Assembly: GCA_038237625.1 (NCBI GenBank)
Contig: JBBRYM010000008.1
Location: forward strand, 62,001 to 126,000
Source of the DNA: JAWVFM01 sp038237625
GTDB lineage: Bacteria > Actinomycetota > Thermoleophilia > Solirubrobacterales > 70-9
Length of the DNA stretch: 64,000 bases
Direction: 5' to 3'
Position numbers and translations under genes: made by a program
In this document: positions 16,545 to 25,716 of the stretch, piece after piece
Layout of the letters: the number at the start of each line of letters is the position of its first letter
Position numbering within the stretch: position 1 is the first letter of the stretch
Notes under the pieces: model-generated
Told to the model about the DNA's origin: nothing
The model's input: the letters and a program-made list of their open reading frames with translations, nothing else
Databases searched by the model: none

Positions 16545-19112
16545 ATGTCTGAAACATCCGGAGTCGCCGCGGGCAAGGCCACGCGGCTGGCAATCGACGA
16601 GATCGAGCGCGCGGCGAAGTTCGCGCGCGAAACCATCCTGCTCGACGGGGAGGATGCCGACGTCCTGGCCCCGGGAACCGCGCGGCGCAAGGCCGTCGAC
16701 GACGCCCTGGCCGAGATCACAAAGGGGCTGGAAGCGCCCTCCTTCGAATGGCGGCGCAACTACTCGCTGATGCTGGGGCTTGAGCGTCTGCTCGCCACGG
16801 ACGTTTCGGAGCTGGCCGACGGCGCCACCCTCAACGAGCATCAGGTCGACGCGCTCTCGGGAACCCTGGCCGCGCTCGTCGCCGAGATCGAGAAGCCGGG
16901 CGCCAATGGGAAGTCAAACGGCGCCCGCCGAAACGGCGCGGAGGGCTCCGCCGCAGACGAGCCCTCTGACAACGACGCCGCGGCCAACGGGTCTGGCGAA
17001 GAAAACGAAGTCGAGGAGGACGAGACCGACGAGCTGGCTCCCGACGAGGAGCCTCAGGACTGGGAGGAACCCGAGGCCGACGACGACGAAGAGGTCATCG
17101 CCGACGCCCCAGAGGATCCGGGCGCGAGCCGGCGCTTCTGGTTCGAGCACGCAACCGGCGCCGGCAAGACCGTCGCCGCAGTTGGCTTCATCGACGCGTC
17201 GCGAACCGGCGGAATCCTGATTCTCACCCACCGCCGCAACCTGGTCGACCAGTTCATCGGCGAGATCTCCGACCGCGGCTACGCCGAGCGCCTTTCCCCG
17301 CCGCTGCTCGACGGCGCCGACCATCCCTACGGGCCGGTCACGGTCGAGACCTACCAGTGGTTCGTGCGCAACGCAGGCCGCGTCTCCGACGCCTACTCGA
17401 TCGTGATCTGCGACGAGGCGCACACGGCCCTCGGCGAGAAGACCAGTGGCTGCATCCGCAGCTGGACCGGGCCGGTCTTCATCGGCATGACGGCCACCGG
17501 CGCGCTCATCGCCCGCCACGTCGCCGACCTCTTCCCCACCCAGACCTCGCGCTTCGACCTCGCCCAGGCCGCTCGCCGCGGCGTGATCGCGCCGCTTCGC
17601 TGCATCCGCATCCCTCCAGGGCCCGGGGTGCGCACGCTCGCCAAGGTGCCGCTTCGCCGGGGCGAGGTCGACCAGGACTTCGACCAGGAGGAACTGGCCA
17701 AGCTCCTCGACCAGGGTCCCTTCAACGTCGCAATCGCCGACCTCTACAAGTCGCGCTTTCGCAAGGTCCCGGGCGTCCTCTACACGGCAGGGGTCGCGCA
17801 CGCGAACAACGTCGCCGCGGCGCTGCGCGACGCCGGCATCAACGCCCAGGCCGTGTCGGGCGAGACTCCCAAGCGCGAGCTCGCCGAGATCCTGGCCGCG
17901 TTCGAGCGCGGCGAGGTCGACGTGCTCTGCAACGCGATGCTCCTCGCCGAGGGCTGGAACTCGCCGCGGGCCACCATCTGCATGCATCTGGCCCCGACCG
18001 CCTCGCGCCGCGTCTACCAGCAGCGCGTCGGGCGCGTCACTCGCCGAAACCATGGCAAGGAGTCGGGGCTGGTGATCGACCTGGTGCATCCCGCAACCAC
18101 CCACGACGAGACGATCGTGACCCTCCACAGCCTGCTCGACCGTGACGTCTACCGGGGCGGCGCCATCGTCGTGGGCCCGGTTCGCCGCGGGCGGGGCCGG
18201 AGGGTCAGGGTCGAGCGCCGCGTGGTGCCAGTCTCCGACGATCCCGAGCGCCGTCTCGCGGTGCTGGAGCGCGAGCTCTGGAGGATCGCCGTCGAGAACC
18301 TGAACTACTCCGAGCAGCACGCCTGGGCGGCGCTGGCCGGCTCGCGGGTCAACGCCGCCAACTGGCGCCGCGCGAAGGCGATGATCCAGCACGACGAGGG
18401 CAAGGAGCTTCGCCGGCGCTTCCTGCTGACCTGCGTTCAGCGCAACCGCAACCATCAGCTCCGGCTGAAGGCGCTCGGCGAGATCGCCGCCCTTCGCGAT
18501 CCCGAGGCGTTCGACGACGCCGCCGACGTGGTCGCCACCTGGTCGCGGGACGAGCGGCGCTCCGGAGCGAAGGTGTTACTCCAGGCGCTCGCCGAGCGGC
18601 GAATCGGCCGCCGCGACCAGGCTCAAGCCTGGGTCTGGCGCCTCGCCGCCACGACGCGCGATCTTCACGAGCAGTACGCCGTTCAGCGCTGGCCCGAGAC
18701 CAAGCGTTTGCTCGGGCTCTTCGTCAACTCCTCCGGTCGCGCCCACGGGCGAAACGCGCGAAGGCTCGTCACCGCCGCGCGCCAGCAGGATCGCCGCCTG
18801 GCGATCGCGCTGCTGGCCGCGGCCGTCGCCCACACCCCCGAGGCCGAAGAGGTGCTGCGCGGCGCCCGCATGCGCATGGCCCGAAAGCCCTCGGCGGTGG
18901 CGCGCGAGCTGCTGCGCAACTTTCCCAAGTCAGGGGGCTCCAAGCGTCGGCGCAAGCGCGGTAAGGACGAGAACGGCGCCGGCAATGGCAATGACAACGG
19001 ATCCACCGGGCGTGAGCGCGAGAAGCTCGACGCGGACGAGGGGATCGCGGACCTCGAGGACGGCAATGAGGAGCAAGCCGTCGAGGCGTCCGAAGTCGAC
19101 GACGTGGCCTGA
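16545..19112 (+). CDS. DEAD/DEAH-box superfamily II helicase with acidic insert
   Basis: 855 residues. Conserved helicase motifs are Walker A ATGAGKTV at about residue 203, LILTHRRNLVDQF (Ia), DEAH at about 290, GMTATG (III), a helicase-C domain with YTAGVAHANNVAAAL, ML-AEGWNSPR and the arginine motif QQRVGRVTRR. Between an N-terminal LNEHQ element and Walker A sits a 60-residue stretch almost wholly Glu/Asp (about 128-192). The C-terminal 250 residues have helical repeats (LRLKALGEIAALRDPEAFDD) and a basic-then-acidic tail. It resembles restriction-type or RNA/DNA helicases; the substrate is unknown. Confidence 0.88.
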   Translation: MSETSGVAAGKATRLAIDEIERAAKFARETILLDGEDADVLAPGTARRKAVDDALAEITKGLEAPSFEWRRNYSLMLGLERLLATDVSELADGATLNEHQVDALSGTLAALVAEIEKPGANGKSNGARRNGAEGSAADEPSDNDAAANGSGEENEVEEDETDELAPDEEPQDWEEPEADDDEEVIADAPEDPGASRRFWFEHATGAGKTVAAVGFIDASRTGGILILTHRRNLVDQFIGEISDRGYAERLSPPLLDGADHPYGPVTVETYQWFVRNAGRVSDAYSIVICDEAHTALGEKTSGCIRSWTGPVFIGMTATGALIARHVADLFPTQTSRFDLAQAARRGVIAPLRCIRIPPGPGVRTLAKVPLRRGEVDQDFDQEELAKLLDQGPFNVAIADLYKSRFRKVPGVLYTAGVAHANNVAAALRDAGINAQAVSGETPKRELAEILAAFERGEVDVLCNAMLLAEGWNSPRATICMHLAPTASRRVYQQRVGRVTRRNHGKESGLVIDLVHPATTHDETIVTLHSLLDRDVYRGGAIVVGPVRRGRGRRVRVERRVVPVSDDPERRLAVLERELWRIAVENLNYSEQHAWAALAGSRVNAANWRRAKAMIQHDEGKELRRRFLLTCVQRNRNHQLRLKALGEIAALRDPEAFDDAADVVATWSRDERRSGAKVLLQALAERRIGRRDQAQAWVWRLAATTRDLHEQYAVQRWPETKRLLGLFVNSSGRAHGRNARRLVTAARQQDRRLAIALLAAAVAHTPEAEEVLRGARMRMARKPSAVARELLRNFPKSGGSKRRRKRGKDENGAGNGNDNGSTGREREKLDADEGIADLEDGNEEQAVEASEVDDVA

Positions 19113-19151
19113 TCGCAGGAAGCGCGTCGGCCACCCCGAACTGAAACGCGC

Positions 19152-19484
19152 ATGAACCCGATGGAGGGATTCCAGCGCTTGCGCGAAGCCATTGGCCACC
19201 ACACCGTCTTCGGCGAGCCAGTCGAGCGTGAAGGGGTGACCCTCGTGCCCGCCGCTACCGTGTTCGGGGGCGGAGGCTTCGGCTCCAACGACGCCGGCGC
19301 CGACGGCCAACCACCGGCGGGCGCGGGTGGCGGGTATGGCCTCGCGGCATGGCCGGCCGGGGCCTTCGAGGTTCGCGACGACTCGGTCAGGTGGCATCCG
19401 GCACTCGATCGCACCCGCATCGCCGCCAGCGCGCTGTTCTTCGGATATCTGCTCGTGAAGCTCCTGCTCTCGCGTCGCAGCTAG
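19152..19484 (+). CDS. GerW/YtfJ-like family protein
   Basis: 110-residue protein with the GerW/YtfJ pattern: a short N-terminal helix, FGEPVEREGVTLVPAATV, a Gly-rich loop (FGGGGFGS... GAGGGYGLAAWPAG) and a C-terminal single transmembrane helix (AASALFFGYLLVKLLL). In Bacillus YtfJ (GerW) is needed for spore germination, but the family also occurs in non-sporulating actinobacteria, where its role is unknown. It lies 39 bp after the helicase. The stop overlaps the convergent birA stop. Confidence 0.75.
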   Translation: MNPMEGFQRLREAIGHHTVFGEPVEREGVTLVPAATVFGGGGFGSNDAGADGQPPAGAGGGYGLAAWPAGAFEVRDDSVRWHPALDRTRIAASALFFGYLLVKLLLSRRS

Positions 19485-20176
19485 AGCTCGAGCTGGACTT
19501 CCCCGGCGCCGAGGGCGAGCCGCTCCCCGTCCGGCGTCTCGACGAGCAGGTCGCCATCGTCGTCGATGCCCGACGCCGCTCCCTTGCCGTGCGCCCACGC
19601 AATCTGTCGCCCGTTCAGCGCATCGCGCGCGCGGAACGCCGCCAGGACCGCGGCGGGCTCGGCCTCGGCCCAGGTTGCGAGCGCTTCGCAAAAAGCCGCC
19701 AGCACCGCCTCTGCGCCCACATCGGCGGCGATGGACGACGACGGCCACCGAAGGTCATCCGGGAAATCGCTGTCCGCGATCGCGACGTTGACGCCGACGC
19801 CGATCACCGCCCATTCCGGAGGCCGGGCCTCGATCAGCACGCCGGCAACCTTGCGCTCCCGGATCCAGACGTCGTTGGGCCACTTGATCTCGCAGTGCGC
19901 CTCGGAGACCCGCTCGATCGCCTCGCAGACAGCGATGGGGACCGCGAGCGGCAGCAGCCGGTGATGGGGCTCAAGCGGGCGCAGGATCGCCGAGGCGAGG
20001 ACGGCAGACCCGGAAGGCGCGCTCCATGTGCGCCCGCGCCGCCCGCGGCCGGCCGTCTGCTCATCCGCGCTGACCACGCACCCCGATGGGACTCCGGCGA
20101 GCGCCAGCTCGCGGGCGATGTCGTTGGTCGAGCCGGCCGAGCGCAGGTGGCGGCGGGGGGACCCGAAACTCGTCAT
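19481..20176 (-). CDS. birA: Biotin--[acetyl-CoA-carboxylase] ligase
   Basis: 231-residue biotin protein ligase without the N-terminal DNA-binding domain, so it is the non-repressor type. Motifs: biotin/ATP loop QTAGRGRRGRTW, KWPNDVW, KVAGVLIE, and the C-terminal SH3-like domain (LLVETPDGERLALGAGEV). It biotinylates the carrier domain of acyl-CoA carboxylases. The ATG overlaps the stop of the upstream SAM hydrolase gene by four bases, making it the last gene of the heme/cytochrome-maturation run. Confidence 0.93.
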   Translation of the reverse strand: MTSFGSPRRHLRSAGSTNDIARELALAGVPSGCVVSADEQTAGRGRRGRTWSAPSGSAVLASAILRPLEPHHRLLPLAVPIAVCEAIERVSEAHCEIKWPNDVWIRERKVAGVLIEARPPEWAVIGVGVNVAIADSDFPDDLRWPSSSIAADVGAEAVLAAFCEALATWAEAEPAAVLAAFRARDALNGRQIAWAHGKGAASGIDDDGDLLVETPDGERLALGAGEVQLEL

Positions 20177-20979
20177 TGCGGGCTCAGGACTACCTCGTCG
20201 CCGGCGGCGAGCCCCAAGCGCTCGGCAGCGCTGCCGCGATTGATGGCGAGCGCAAGGCTGGCGGAGGAGTCCAAGTAGAAAATGAGCTCCCCCGGCTCGG
20301 CGTCGGCGAAAGTGTGCGCGTATACGGCGTCGACCCCGGCTTCACCGGCCACCACGCGCAGCCCGCGGCCGAGCTTCAGCCCGGCGGCGCCGGCTTCCCG
20401 TTCAGACAGATCGAGGGCGACATTGCCGAAGCCGTCAACGCCGGCGACCGCTGCGACGACCCGATCGCCCTCGAGCCGCGCGACCGACGCTTCCAGTCGC
20501 ACGAGCTCGTCGGGCTCGTGCCTCTCCCCGACCTCGGTGAGTGGAACGCCGGCGGCCAGATGCGCCGCGATTGGGGCGAAGACGTCGCGGCCATGAAAGG
20601 TGGCGTGCACCGGCTCGAGGCGGTGTCGCGAGAGCGAGACGTCAAAGAATTCGGCGACCCCGCCGCAGCGCTGGAGCGCCGGCCATAGCAGGCCGTTGTC
20701 GGGACCCACGAAGAGCCGGCCGTCGCCGGAGCGGGCCGCCACCGCGCGCCGCGGCGTCCCAACGCCCGGATCGACCACGGCCAGATGGACGCCCTCGGGG
20801 GCGTAAGCGACCGCTGCGGCCAAGACCCGCGCGCCGGCGCGCACGTCGTGACGCGGGATGCCGTGGGTTAGGTCGATAAGGGCAGCATCGGGAGCGATTC
20901 GGGCGATCACCGCCCTGCAGACCCCTGCGAACTCGTCGGCATAGCCGTAGTCGGAGAGGAACGTGACGTGGAGCGTCAT
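20173..20979 (-). CDS. SAM hydrolase / SAM hydroxide adenosyltransferase (DUF62)
   Basis: 268 residues. The DUF62 family splits S-adenosylmethionine with hydroxide to adenosine and methionine. Typical marks are FLSDYGYADEFAGVCRAV at the N-terminus with the conserved Asp, DLTHGIPRHDVRAGA, VVDPGVGTPRRAV, FVGPDNGLL and TFHGRDVFAPIAAHLA; a C-terminal beta domain follows. The gene overlaps both neighbours by four bases. Its place directly after a SAM-using uroporphyrinogen methyltransferase is suggestive but may only reflect operon packing. Confidence 0.9.
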   Translation of the reverse strand: MTLHVTFLSDYGYADEFAGVCRAVIARIAPDAALIDLTHGIPRHDVRAGARVLAAAVAYAPEGVHLAVVDPGVGTPRRAVAARSGDGRLFVGPDNGLLWPALQRCGGVAEFFDVSLSRHRLEPVHATFHGRDVFAPIAAHLAAGVPLTEVGERHEPDELVRLEASVARLEGDRVVAAVAGVDGFGNVALDLSEREAGAAGLKLGRGLRVVAGEAGVDAVYAHTFADAEPGELIFYLDSSASLALAINRGSAAERLGLAAGDEVVLSPQ

Positions 20980-22505
20980 CGCGACTGGGCCGCGTCAGCA
21001 ATGATCGCCTCAACGAGCCCGTCGATGTCGTGGCGCATCGCCTCGACCGCCACTTCGAGCCCGGCCTCGCGCGCAGCCTCGCTCGTGATCGGCCCGATCG
21101 AGACGACGCGGGGCGAGCCCGGCAGCTTCCCGCCACTTGCAGCGAGGAAGTTGCGGACGGTCGAAGAGGACGTGAAGGTGACGTAATCGGCATCCTCGGC
21201 ATCCTCGAGCCCCCGGGGATCCGGATCTTCGGCCACCGTCTCGTACAGCGCGACCACGTTCACGTCGGCCCCGCGCTTGCCAAGAGCATCAGGCAGGACG
21301 TCACGCGCCTCGGCGGCCCTCGCGACGAGGACGGGCTTGCCCTGGACGGAAACCGGCGCGAGCGCCTCGACGAGTGCTTCGGCCACGAAACGCCCGGGCA
21401 CGATGTCCGCCTGGATGCCGTGTGCCTGCAACGCGGCGGCGGTACCGGGCCCGATCGCGGCCACCGTCGCCCCCGCGAGGGCGCGCGCGTCGAGCCCGGC
21501 GTCGTGCAATGCCGCCATCAGCAGTTCAGCTGCATTTGTGCTCGTGAGGCAGACGAGCGCGTAGGTGTGGATGGAGGCGACCGCGTCGCGGACTTCAGCG
21601 GAGGCGAGGCGCGGAACGATTCGGATCGCCGGCAGCTCGACGACCGCCGCGCCCAGCGCCGCCAGCCGCTCGGCCAGGCCGCTGGCCTGCGCCCGTGCCC
21701 TCGTCACCACCACCGTGCGGCCGTGGAGTGGGCGGCGTCCCAGCCAGGCGATCGCATCGACGCGCGCCGCCACGGTGCCGATCACCACGATCGCCGGGGC
21801 CCGAACGTCCGCCGCTGCAGCCGCTGCCGCGATCTCCCCGAGCGGGGCGTGGACCTCACGCTGGCCCGGCAGCGTCCCGTCCTGGATGACGGCTGCATGC
21901 TCAGCCGCGTCGCGGCCGGCTGCGATCAGGCCATCTGCGATCGCAGGCAGGCCCTTGACGCCCATGTAGATGACGAGGGTCCCTGGAAAGCGCGCCAACG
22001 CCTCCCAGTCGAGGGCCGAGTCCTCCTTGGAGGGGTCCTCGTGACCGGTGACGAATGCGACAGCCGAAGAGTCCTCGCGGTGGGTCACGGGTATCCCCGC
22101 ATAGGCCGGCGCCGCCACTCCCGCGGTCACGCCCGGAACGACTTCGAAGTCGACCCCGGCCGCGGCGAGGGCCTCAGCCTCCTCGCCCCCGCGGCCGAAG
22201 ACGAACGGATCGCCGCCCTTCAGCCGCACGACGCTATGTCCGGCGCGTGCGCGTTCGACGATGAGCTTCTCGATCGCCCGCTGGGCGGTGGTCGCGTCAA
22301 GCTTGCCGTCGTCGTGACCGGGCGGCTTGCCGACGTCAAAAATCTCGGCGTCGCCGCGCGCCCCGGTCAGGGCATCCCGCGGGATCAAACGGTCGTGAGC
22401 AATCACGTCGGCGCTCGCGATGAGCGCCAGCGCGCGCACGGTCATGAGGCCCGGATCGCCCGGGCCGGCGCCAACCAGGTAGACGACGCCGCGGCGAGCG
22501 ATCAT
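20976..22505 (-). CDS. cobA-hemD: Uroporphyrinogen-III C-methyltransferase / uroporphyrinogen-III synthase fusion
   Basis: 509 residues in two domains. Residues 1-245 are a CobA/SUMT methyltransferase: VYLVGAGPGDPGLMTVRAL, RLKGGDPFVFGRGGEEAEAL, VPGVTAGVAAPAYAGIPVTH. Residues 250-509 are a HemD-type synthase (GRTVVVTRARAQASGLAERL, VCLTSTNAAELL, DYVTFTSSSTVRNF). The fusion makes uroporphyrinogen III and precorrin-2, joining the heme and siroheme/cobalamin branches, as in many Gram-positive bacteria. ATG 22505 overlaps the hemC stop. Confidence 0.93.
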   Translation of the reverse strand: MIARRGVVYLVGAGPGDPGLMTVRALALIASADVIAHDRLIPRDALTGARGDAEIFDVGKPPGHDDGKLDATTAQRAIEKLIVERARAGHSVVRLKGGDPFVFGRGGEEAEALAAAGVDFEVVPGVTAGVAAPAYAGIPVTHREDSSAVAFVTGHEDPSKEDSALDWEALARFPGTLVIYMGVKGLPAIADGLIAAGRDAAEHAAVIQDGTLPGQREVHAPLGEIAAAAAAADVRAPAIVVIGTVAARVDAIAWLGRRPLHGRTVVVTRARAQASGLAERLAALGAAVVELPAIRIVPRLASAEVRDAVASIHTYALVCLTSTNAAELLMAALHDAGLDARALAGATVAAIGPGTAAALQAHGIQADIVPGRFVAEALVEALAPVSVQGKPVLVARAAEARDVLPDALGKRGADVNVVALYETVAEDPDPRGLEDAEDADYVTFTSSSTVRNFLAASGGKLPGSPRVVSIGPITSEAAREAGLEVAVEAMRHDIDGLVEAIIADAAQSR

Positions 22506-23368
22506 CGGGCGACCTGTTCGAGGATGTCGCCTGCCCCGGCGGCGTGCATCCTCGCGGCGAGCTCCTCGCCAAGCGCAGTCGGATCGGCGAGATCTCCGGT
22601 GAGCTCGTCGCGCACCCAATCGGAGCCGTCGGGCAGACCCGCGTAGCCCGAGATCTCGAGCGTTTCGTCGCCGCGGCGCGCGTTGACGCCCACCGGGGTG
22701 AAACATGTCGCGCCGAGCGCGATCACCGCCGCGCGCTCGGCGATGAGCTCGGCGAGGGCGGCCGGGTCGCTCAGCGAGGCCGCCGCCGCCTGGGCCTCCG
22801 CGTCGTCCTCGCGAATCTCAAGGGCAAGAGTGCCCTGTCCCGCGGCGGGCACGAGCTCGCGACGGCTGAACGCGAAGCCGGCGTCGCCGGCTCGCCCGAG
22901 GCGGCTGAGGCCGGCGGCGGCGAGGACGGCGCCGTCGAAGTCCCCAGCCGCCACCCGGCCGATGCGGGTATCGACGTTGCCATGAAGGTCCTCGACCCGC
23001 AGATCGGGACGCAGGGCGAGAAGCTGCGAGCGGCGGCGAAGGCTCGCGGTGCCCACACGTGCCCCTTCGGCCACGTCGTCCAGCGAGGCAGCGGAGCCGA
23101 CGAACACATCCTCGGCGGCCTCGCGGGCCGGGGCCCCGGCCAGGGCGAGACCCGCGGCGAGCTCGGCCGGAAGGTCCTTGGCTGAGTGCACGCCGATATC
23201 GGCCTCTCCCGCCAGCAGCGCCTGCTCAACGGCGCTGACGAACCGCGACTTGTCGCCGATCTCCGCGTCGTGCGAGGCGACGACAACGACCTCTGCGCCG
23301 CGCAGGCCCTCCGCAACGAGCGAGGCCTGGGCGAGCGCCAGCGCGCTTCCCCTGGTCGCGAGCCTCAC
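22502..23368 (-). CDS. hemC: Porphobilinogen deaminase (hydroxymethylbilane synthase)
   Basis: 288 residues. Polymerises four porphobilinogens to hydroxymethylbilane. Visible: RLATRGSALALAQA at the start, DIGVHSAKDLP, the substrate/cofactor Arg cluster GTASLRRRSQL, LHGNVDTRIGRV, AAGQGTLALEIR, and the cofactor-binding Cys in LGATCFTPVGV (usually GGCxxPxG, so this loop is slightly divergent). Length is slightly short of the usual 300-310 residues. It overlaps hemA and cobA-hemD by four bases each, consistent with translational coupling. Confidence 0.93.
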   Translation of the reverse strand: MRLATRGSALALAQASLVAEGLRGAEVVVVASHDAEIGDKSRFVSAVEQALLAGEADIGVHSAKDLPAELAAGLALAGAPAREAAEDVFVGSAASLDDVAEGARVGTASLRRRSQLLALRPDLRVEDLHGNVDTRIGRVAAGDFDGAVLAAAGLSRLGRAGDAGFAFSRRELVPAAGQGTLALEIREDDAEAQAAAASLSDPAALAELIAERAAVIALGATCFTPVGVNARRGDETLEISGYAGLPDGSDWVRDELTGDLADPTALGEELAARMHAAGAGDILEQVAR

Positions 23369-24714
23369 TGGTTAGTGGGGCGTTGGGCGCGCGCCGGGCG
23401 AAGCTCGTGGACCTCGGCGTCGGAGTCCTGCGCCGCCGCGGTCTCGCGGTCGAGGGCGAAGAGCTCGCGGAGCACGTCGACTTGGAGGTGAGCGTCACCC
23501 TCACCGGCGGCTGCGCGCTTCAGCCTCGTGGTGGGGTCGTGCAGGAGGCGGCCGGCGACGGCGCGGGCGAGCTTCTCGACCCGGGCCCGGTCGGCGTCGG
23601 TCATGCCTTCCCAGCGTGACTCGTTCTCGGCGAGGACCCCGGCGACGATCTCGTTGGCACGCTCGCGAAGAGCGGCAACGGTGGGGGCGACATCGTGGGT
23701 CGCGAGCCAGGCCTCGAACCGCCCGGCCTCCGATCGCAGGAGGGAGTCGGCGCGGCGCGCCTCGGCCTGCCGGCCCGAGGCGTTTCGCTCGACGAGCTCC
23801 TGGAGGTCGTCCATGTCGTAGAGGCGAACCCCGTCGAGGTCGCGGCAGCCGGGATGGATGTCGCGGGGCACGGCGAGGTCGATCAATAGAAGCGGCCTGC
23901 CGTCGCGGCCGGCCATGACGTCGGCGAGCGCGTCAGGCTCGATCACGTGGTGCGGAGAGCTCGTGGAGGAGACGACGATCGCGGCCGCCTCGAGCTGCTC
24001 GGGAAGCTCTTCGAAGCGAACCGCTGCGCCGCCGAACCGGTCGGCCAGGCCGATCGCCCGGTCATAGCGACGGTTGGCGATGAACACTGCCTCGACGCCG
24101 CGCGCCGCGAGCGCGCGGGCAGTGAGCTCGGCGGTCTCTCCGGCGCCCACCACGAGAACGCGCCGCTTCGCCAAATCGCCGAGCGTTCGCTGCGCCAGCT
24201 CCACCGCCATCGACGGCACCGACATCGCGCCCTCGGAGATCCGCGTCTCTGAGCGGGCGCGCTTGCCCGACGCGAGCGCACCGCGGAAAAGCCGGTTGAG
24301 AGTGGCACCGGTGGTCCCCTCTACGAGCGCGAGCTCGTAAGCGCGCTTTACCTGACCCTGCACCTCGGCCTCGCCGACGATCATCGAGTCCAGCCCGGCG
24401 GTGACCCGAAAAAGCTGCATGGTGGCCTCCGAGCCGTGCAGCGTGTAGAGGTGGGAGACGAGCTCGGTGGGCCCGATGCCCGCCTCGCGCGCGAGCACGC
24501 CGAGGGCGAGCGACTCGGCCTCGACGGGCTCGACGGCGTAGGCGTAGAGCTCCGTGCGGTTGCAGGTTGAGATCGCGGCCGCTTCGCGGATCGCCGGCGA
24601 GTCGGTGAGCTCGCGCACGACACCCGCCGCACGGCCCTCGGGCAGCGCAAGACGCTCGCGAAGTTCGAGCGGAGCCGTCTTGTGGGAGACACCCAGGGCG
24701 AGGAGGCTGGTCAT
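23365..24714 (-). CDS. hemA: Glutamyl-tRNA reductase
   Basis: 449 residues. First committed step of C5-pathway tetrapyrrole synthesis: reduces glutamyl-tRNA to glutamate-1-semialdehyde. Active-site Cys in ISTCNRTELYAY (about residue 51), the conserved block GLDSMIVGEAEVQGQVKRAY, NADPH-binding VLVVGAGETAELTARALAAR, and a C-terminal dimerisation helix. The protein begins SLLALGVSHKTAPLELRERL, as typical. ATG overlaps the stop of the ccmD-like gene. Because hemA precedes hemC, this run covers early heme synthesis; hemB and hemL are not in the window. Confidence 0.95.
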   Translation of the reverse strand: MTSLLALGVSHKTAPLELRERLALPEGRAAGVVRELTDSPAIREAAAISTCNRTELYAYAVEPVEAESLALGVLAREAGIGPTELVSHLYTLHGSEATMQLFRVTAGLDSMIVGEAEVQGQVKRAYELALVEGTTGATLNRLFRGALASGKRARSETRISEGAMSVPSMAVELAQRTLGDLAKRRVLVVGAGETAELTARALAARGVEAVFIANRRYDRAIGLADRFGGAAVRFEELPEQLEAAAIVVSSTSSPHHVIEPDALADVMAGRDGRPLLLIDLAVPRDIHPGCRDLDGVRLYDMDDLQELVERNASGRQAEARRADSLLRSEAGRFEAWLATHDVAPTVAALRERANEIVAGVLAENESRWEGMTDADRARVEKLARAVAGRLLHDPTTRLKRAAAGEGDAHLQVDVLRELFALDRETAAAQDSDAEVHELRPARAQRPTNQ

Positions 24715-24953
24715 GAGCGGCTTGCTCCTTCGGGAATGACTCCGGGTTGCCCCGCCACCGGGGCGGCAGGCTCGACCGTCCCTACCGGGACTTCGCCCCT
24801 AGCCTCGGCCAGGTTTGCGAGATCTTCGAGCTCGCTGTCCACTCTTTGCAGGCGGGCGGCCATGATCGAGACGTAGACGAGGAGCAGGACGAGGAAGACC
24901 ACATAGGCGCCGGCGACGTACTTGCCGGCCTCGTCGAGGGGCAGCGCCGGCAT
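24711..24953 (-). CDS. ccmD: CcmD-like small membrane protein
   Basis: 80 residues. One transmembrane helix (YVAGAYVVFLVLLLVYVSIM) followed by a short amphipathic cytosolic part, the CcmD layout; the tail is longer than usual. CcmD links CcmC to the CcmAB exporter during heme delivery to CcmE. The gene lies between ccmC (stop and start share one base, TGATG) and hemA (ATGA overlap), which supports the assignment more than its sequence does. Confidence 0.7.
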   Translation of the reverse strand: MPALPLDEAGKYVAGAYVVFLVLLLVYVSIMAARLQRVDSELEDLANLAEARGEVPVGTVEPAAPVAGQPGVIPEGASRS

Positions 24954-25699
24954 CAGGCCCCCGTCGCGTCGGCGGGGACGGGCGGCGCGATCCGCGAGCC
25001 GGCCGCTGGCGCGGTGAGCTCTCCCTCCAGCGCACGACGCAGCCTCGACACCTTGCCCCGCGTGGCCTTTGCGGCCAGCTCGAAGCGCACGAGCGTGACC
25101 CAGAGCGTGGCCATCGCGGCGAGGCAAACGAGGAAGGTGAGAGTCATCTTCGGGGTGAGGCCGCCGTTTGCCGAGGCGAATACCCGCGGGTGAACGAGCG
25201 GCTGCGCGAGGCGGACCGCGAGGAAGTTGAGCGGGACGAACGCGCCCGCGGTGATCGCGAAGACCGACGCGTAGCGACCCTGACGCTCGCGGTCGGCGAT
25301 GGCATAGCGGAGCGGGTAGTACGTGCAGTACAGGAGGAAGACGATCAGGAAGCTCACGAGGGTCGGCTCTTGCCAGACCCACCACTTGCCCCAGGATGCG
25401 CGCGCCCAGATCGAGCCTGTGATCAGGACGGCCACGCCGAAGATCACCGACATGTGAATCGATACGTACGAGCGGGCGTCGTGCTTGGCGTCGCCCGTGC
25501 GCAGGTGCTGGATCGCGTGGTAGGCGCCGACGATGAAACCGGCCAGGGCGCAGATCGCAAGCGGGACGTGCAGGTAGAAGATCTTCTGGATGAAGCCCTG
25601 GTCGGCGTCATTCGGGGCGTAGAAGAAGACCAGCGAATAGGCGACCGCCACCGCGGCGACGGCGAGGATCGACAGGGTTCGGAGACTCGGTCCCTTCAT
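24953..25699 (-). CDS. ccmC: Heme exporter/handling protein CcmC
   Basis: 248 residues with six transmembrane helices. The tryptophan-rich heme-binding motif is ARASWGKWWVWQEPTLVSFL (about residues 105-125), flanked by the axial His residues in IFYLHVPLAI and VHP. CcmC loads heme on CcmE in system-I cytochrome c maturation. ATG 25699 is preferred because it gives a normal N-terminal helix; longer in-frame starts would run into ccmB. The gene sits 17 bp from ccmB. Confidence 0.9.
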   Translation of the reverse strand: MKGPSLRTLSILAVAAVAVAYSLVFFYAPNDADQGFIQKIFYLHVPLAICALAGFIVGAYHAIQHLRTGDAKHDARSYVSIHMSVIFGVAVLITGSIWARASWGKWWVWQEPTLVSFLIVFLLYCTYYPLRYAIADRERQGRYASVFAITAGAFVPLNFLAVRLAQPLVHPRVFASANGGLTPKMTLTFLVCLAAMATLWVTLVRFELAAKATRGKVSRLRRALEGELTAPAAGSRIAPPVPADATGA

Positions 25700-25716
25700 C
25701 GGATAACCCACAGCGA

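Noticed and set aside
16914..18455. Long minus-strand frame opposite the helicase
   Set aside because: Shadow of the helicase codon bias; no domain, and the plus strand has intact helicase motifs throughout.
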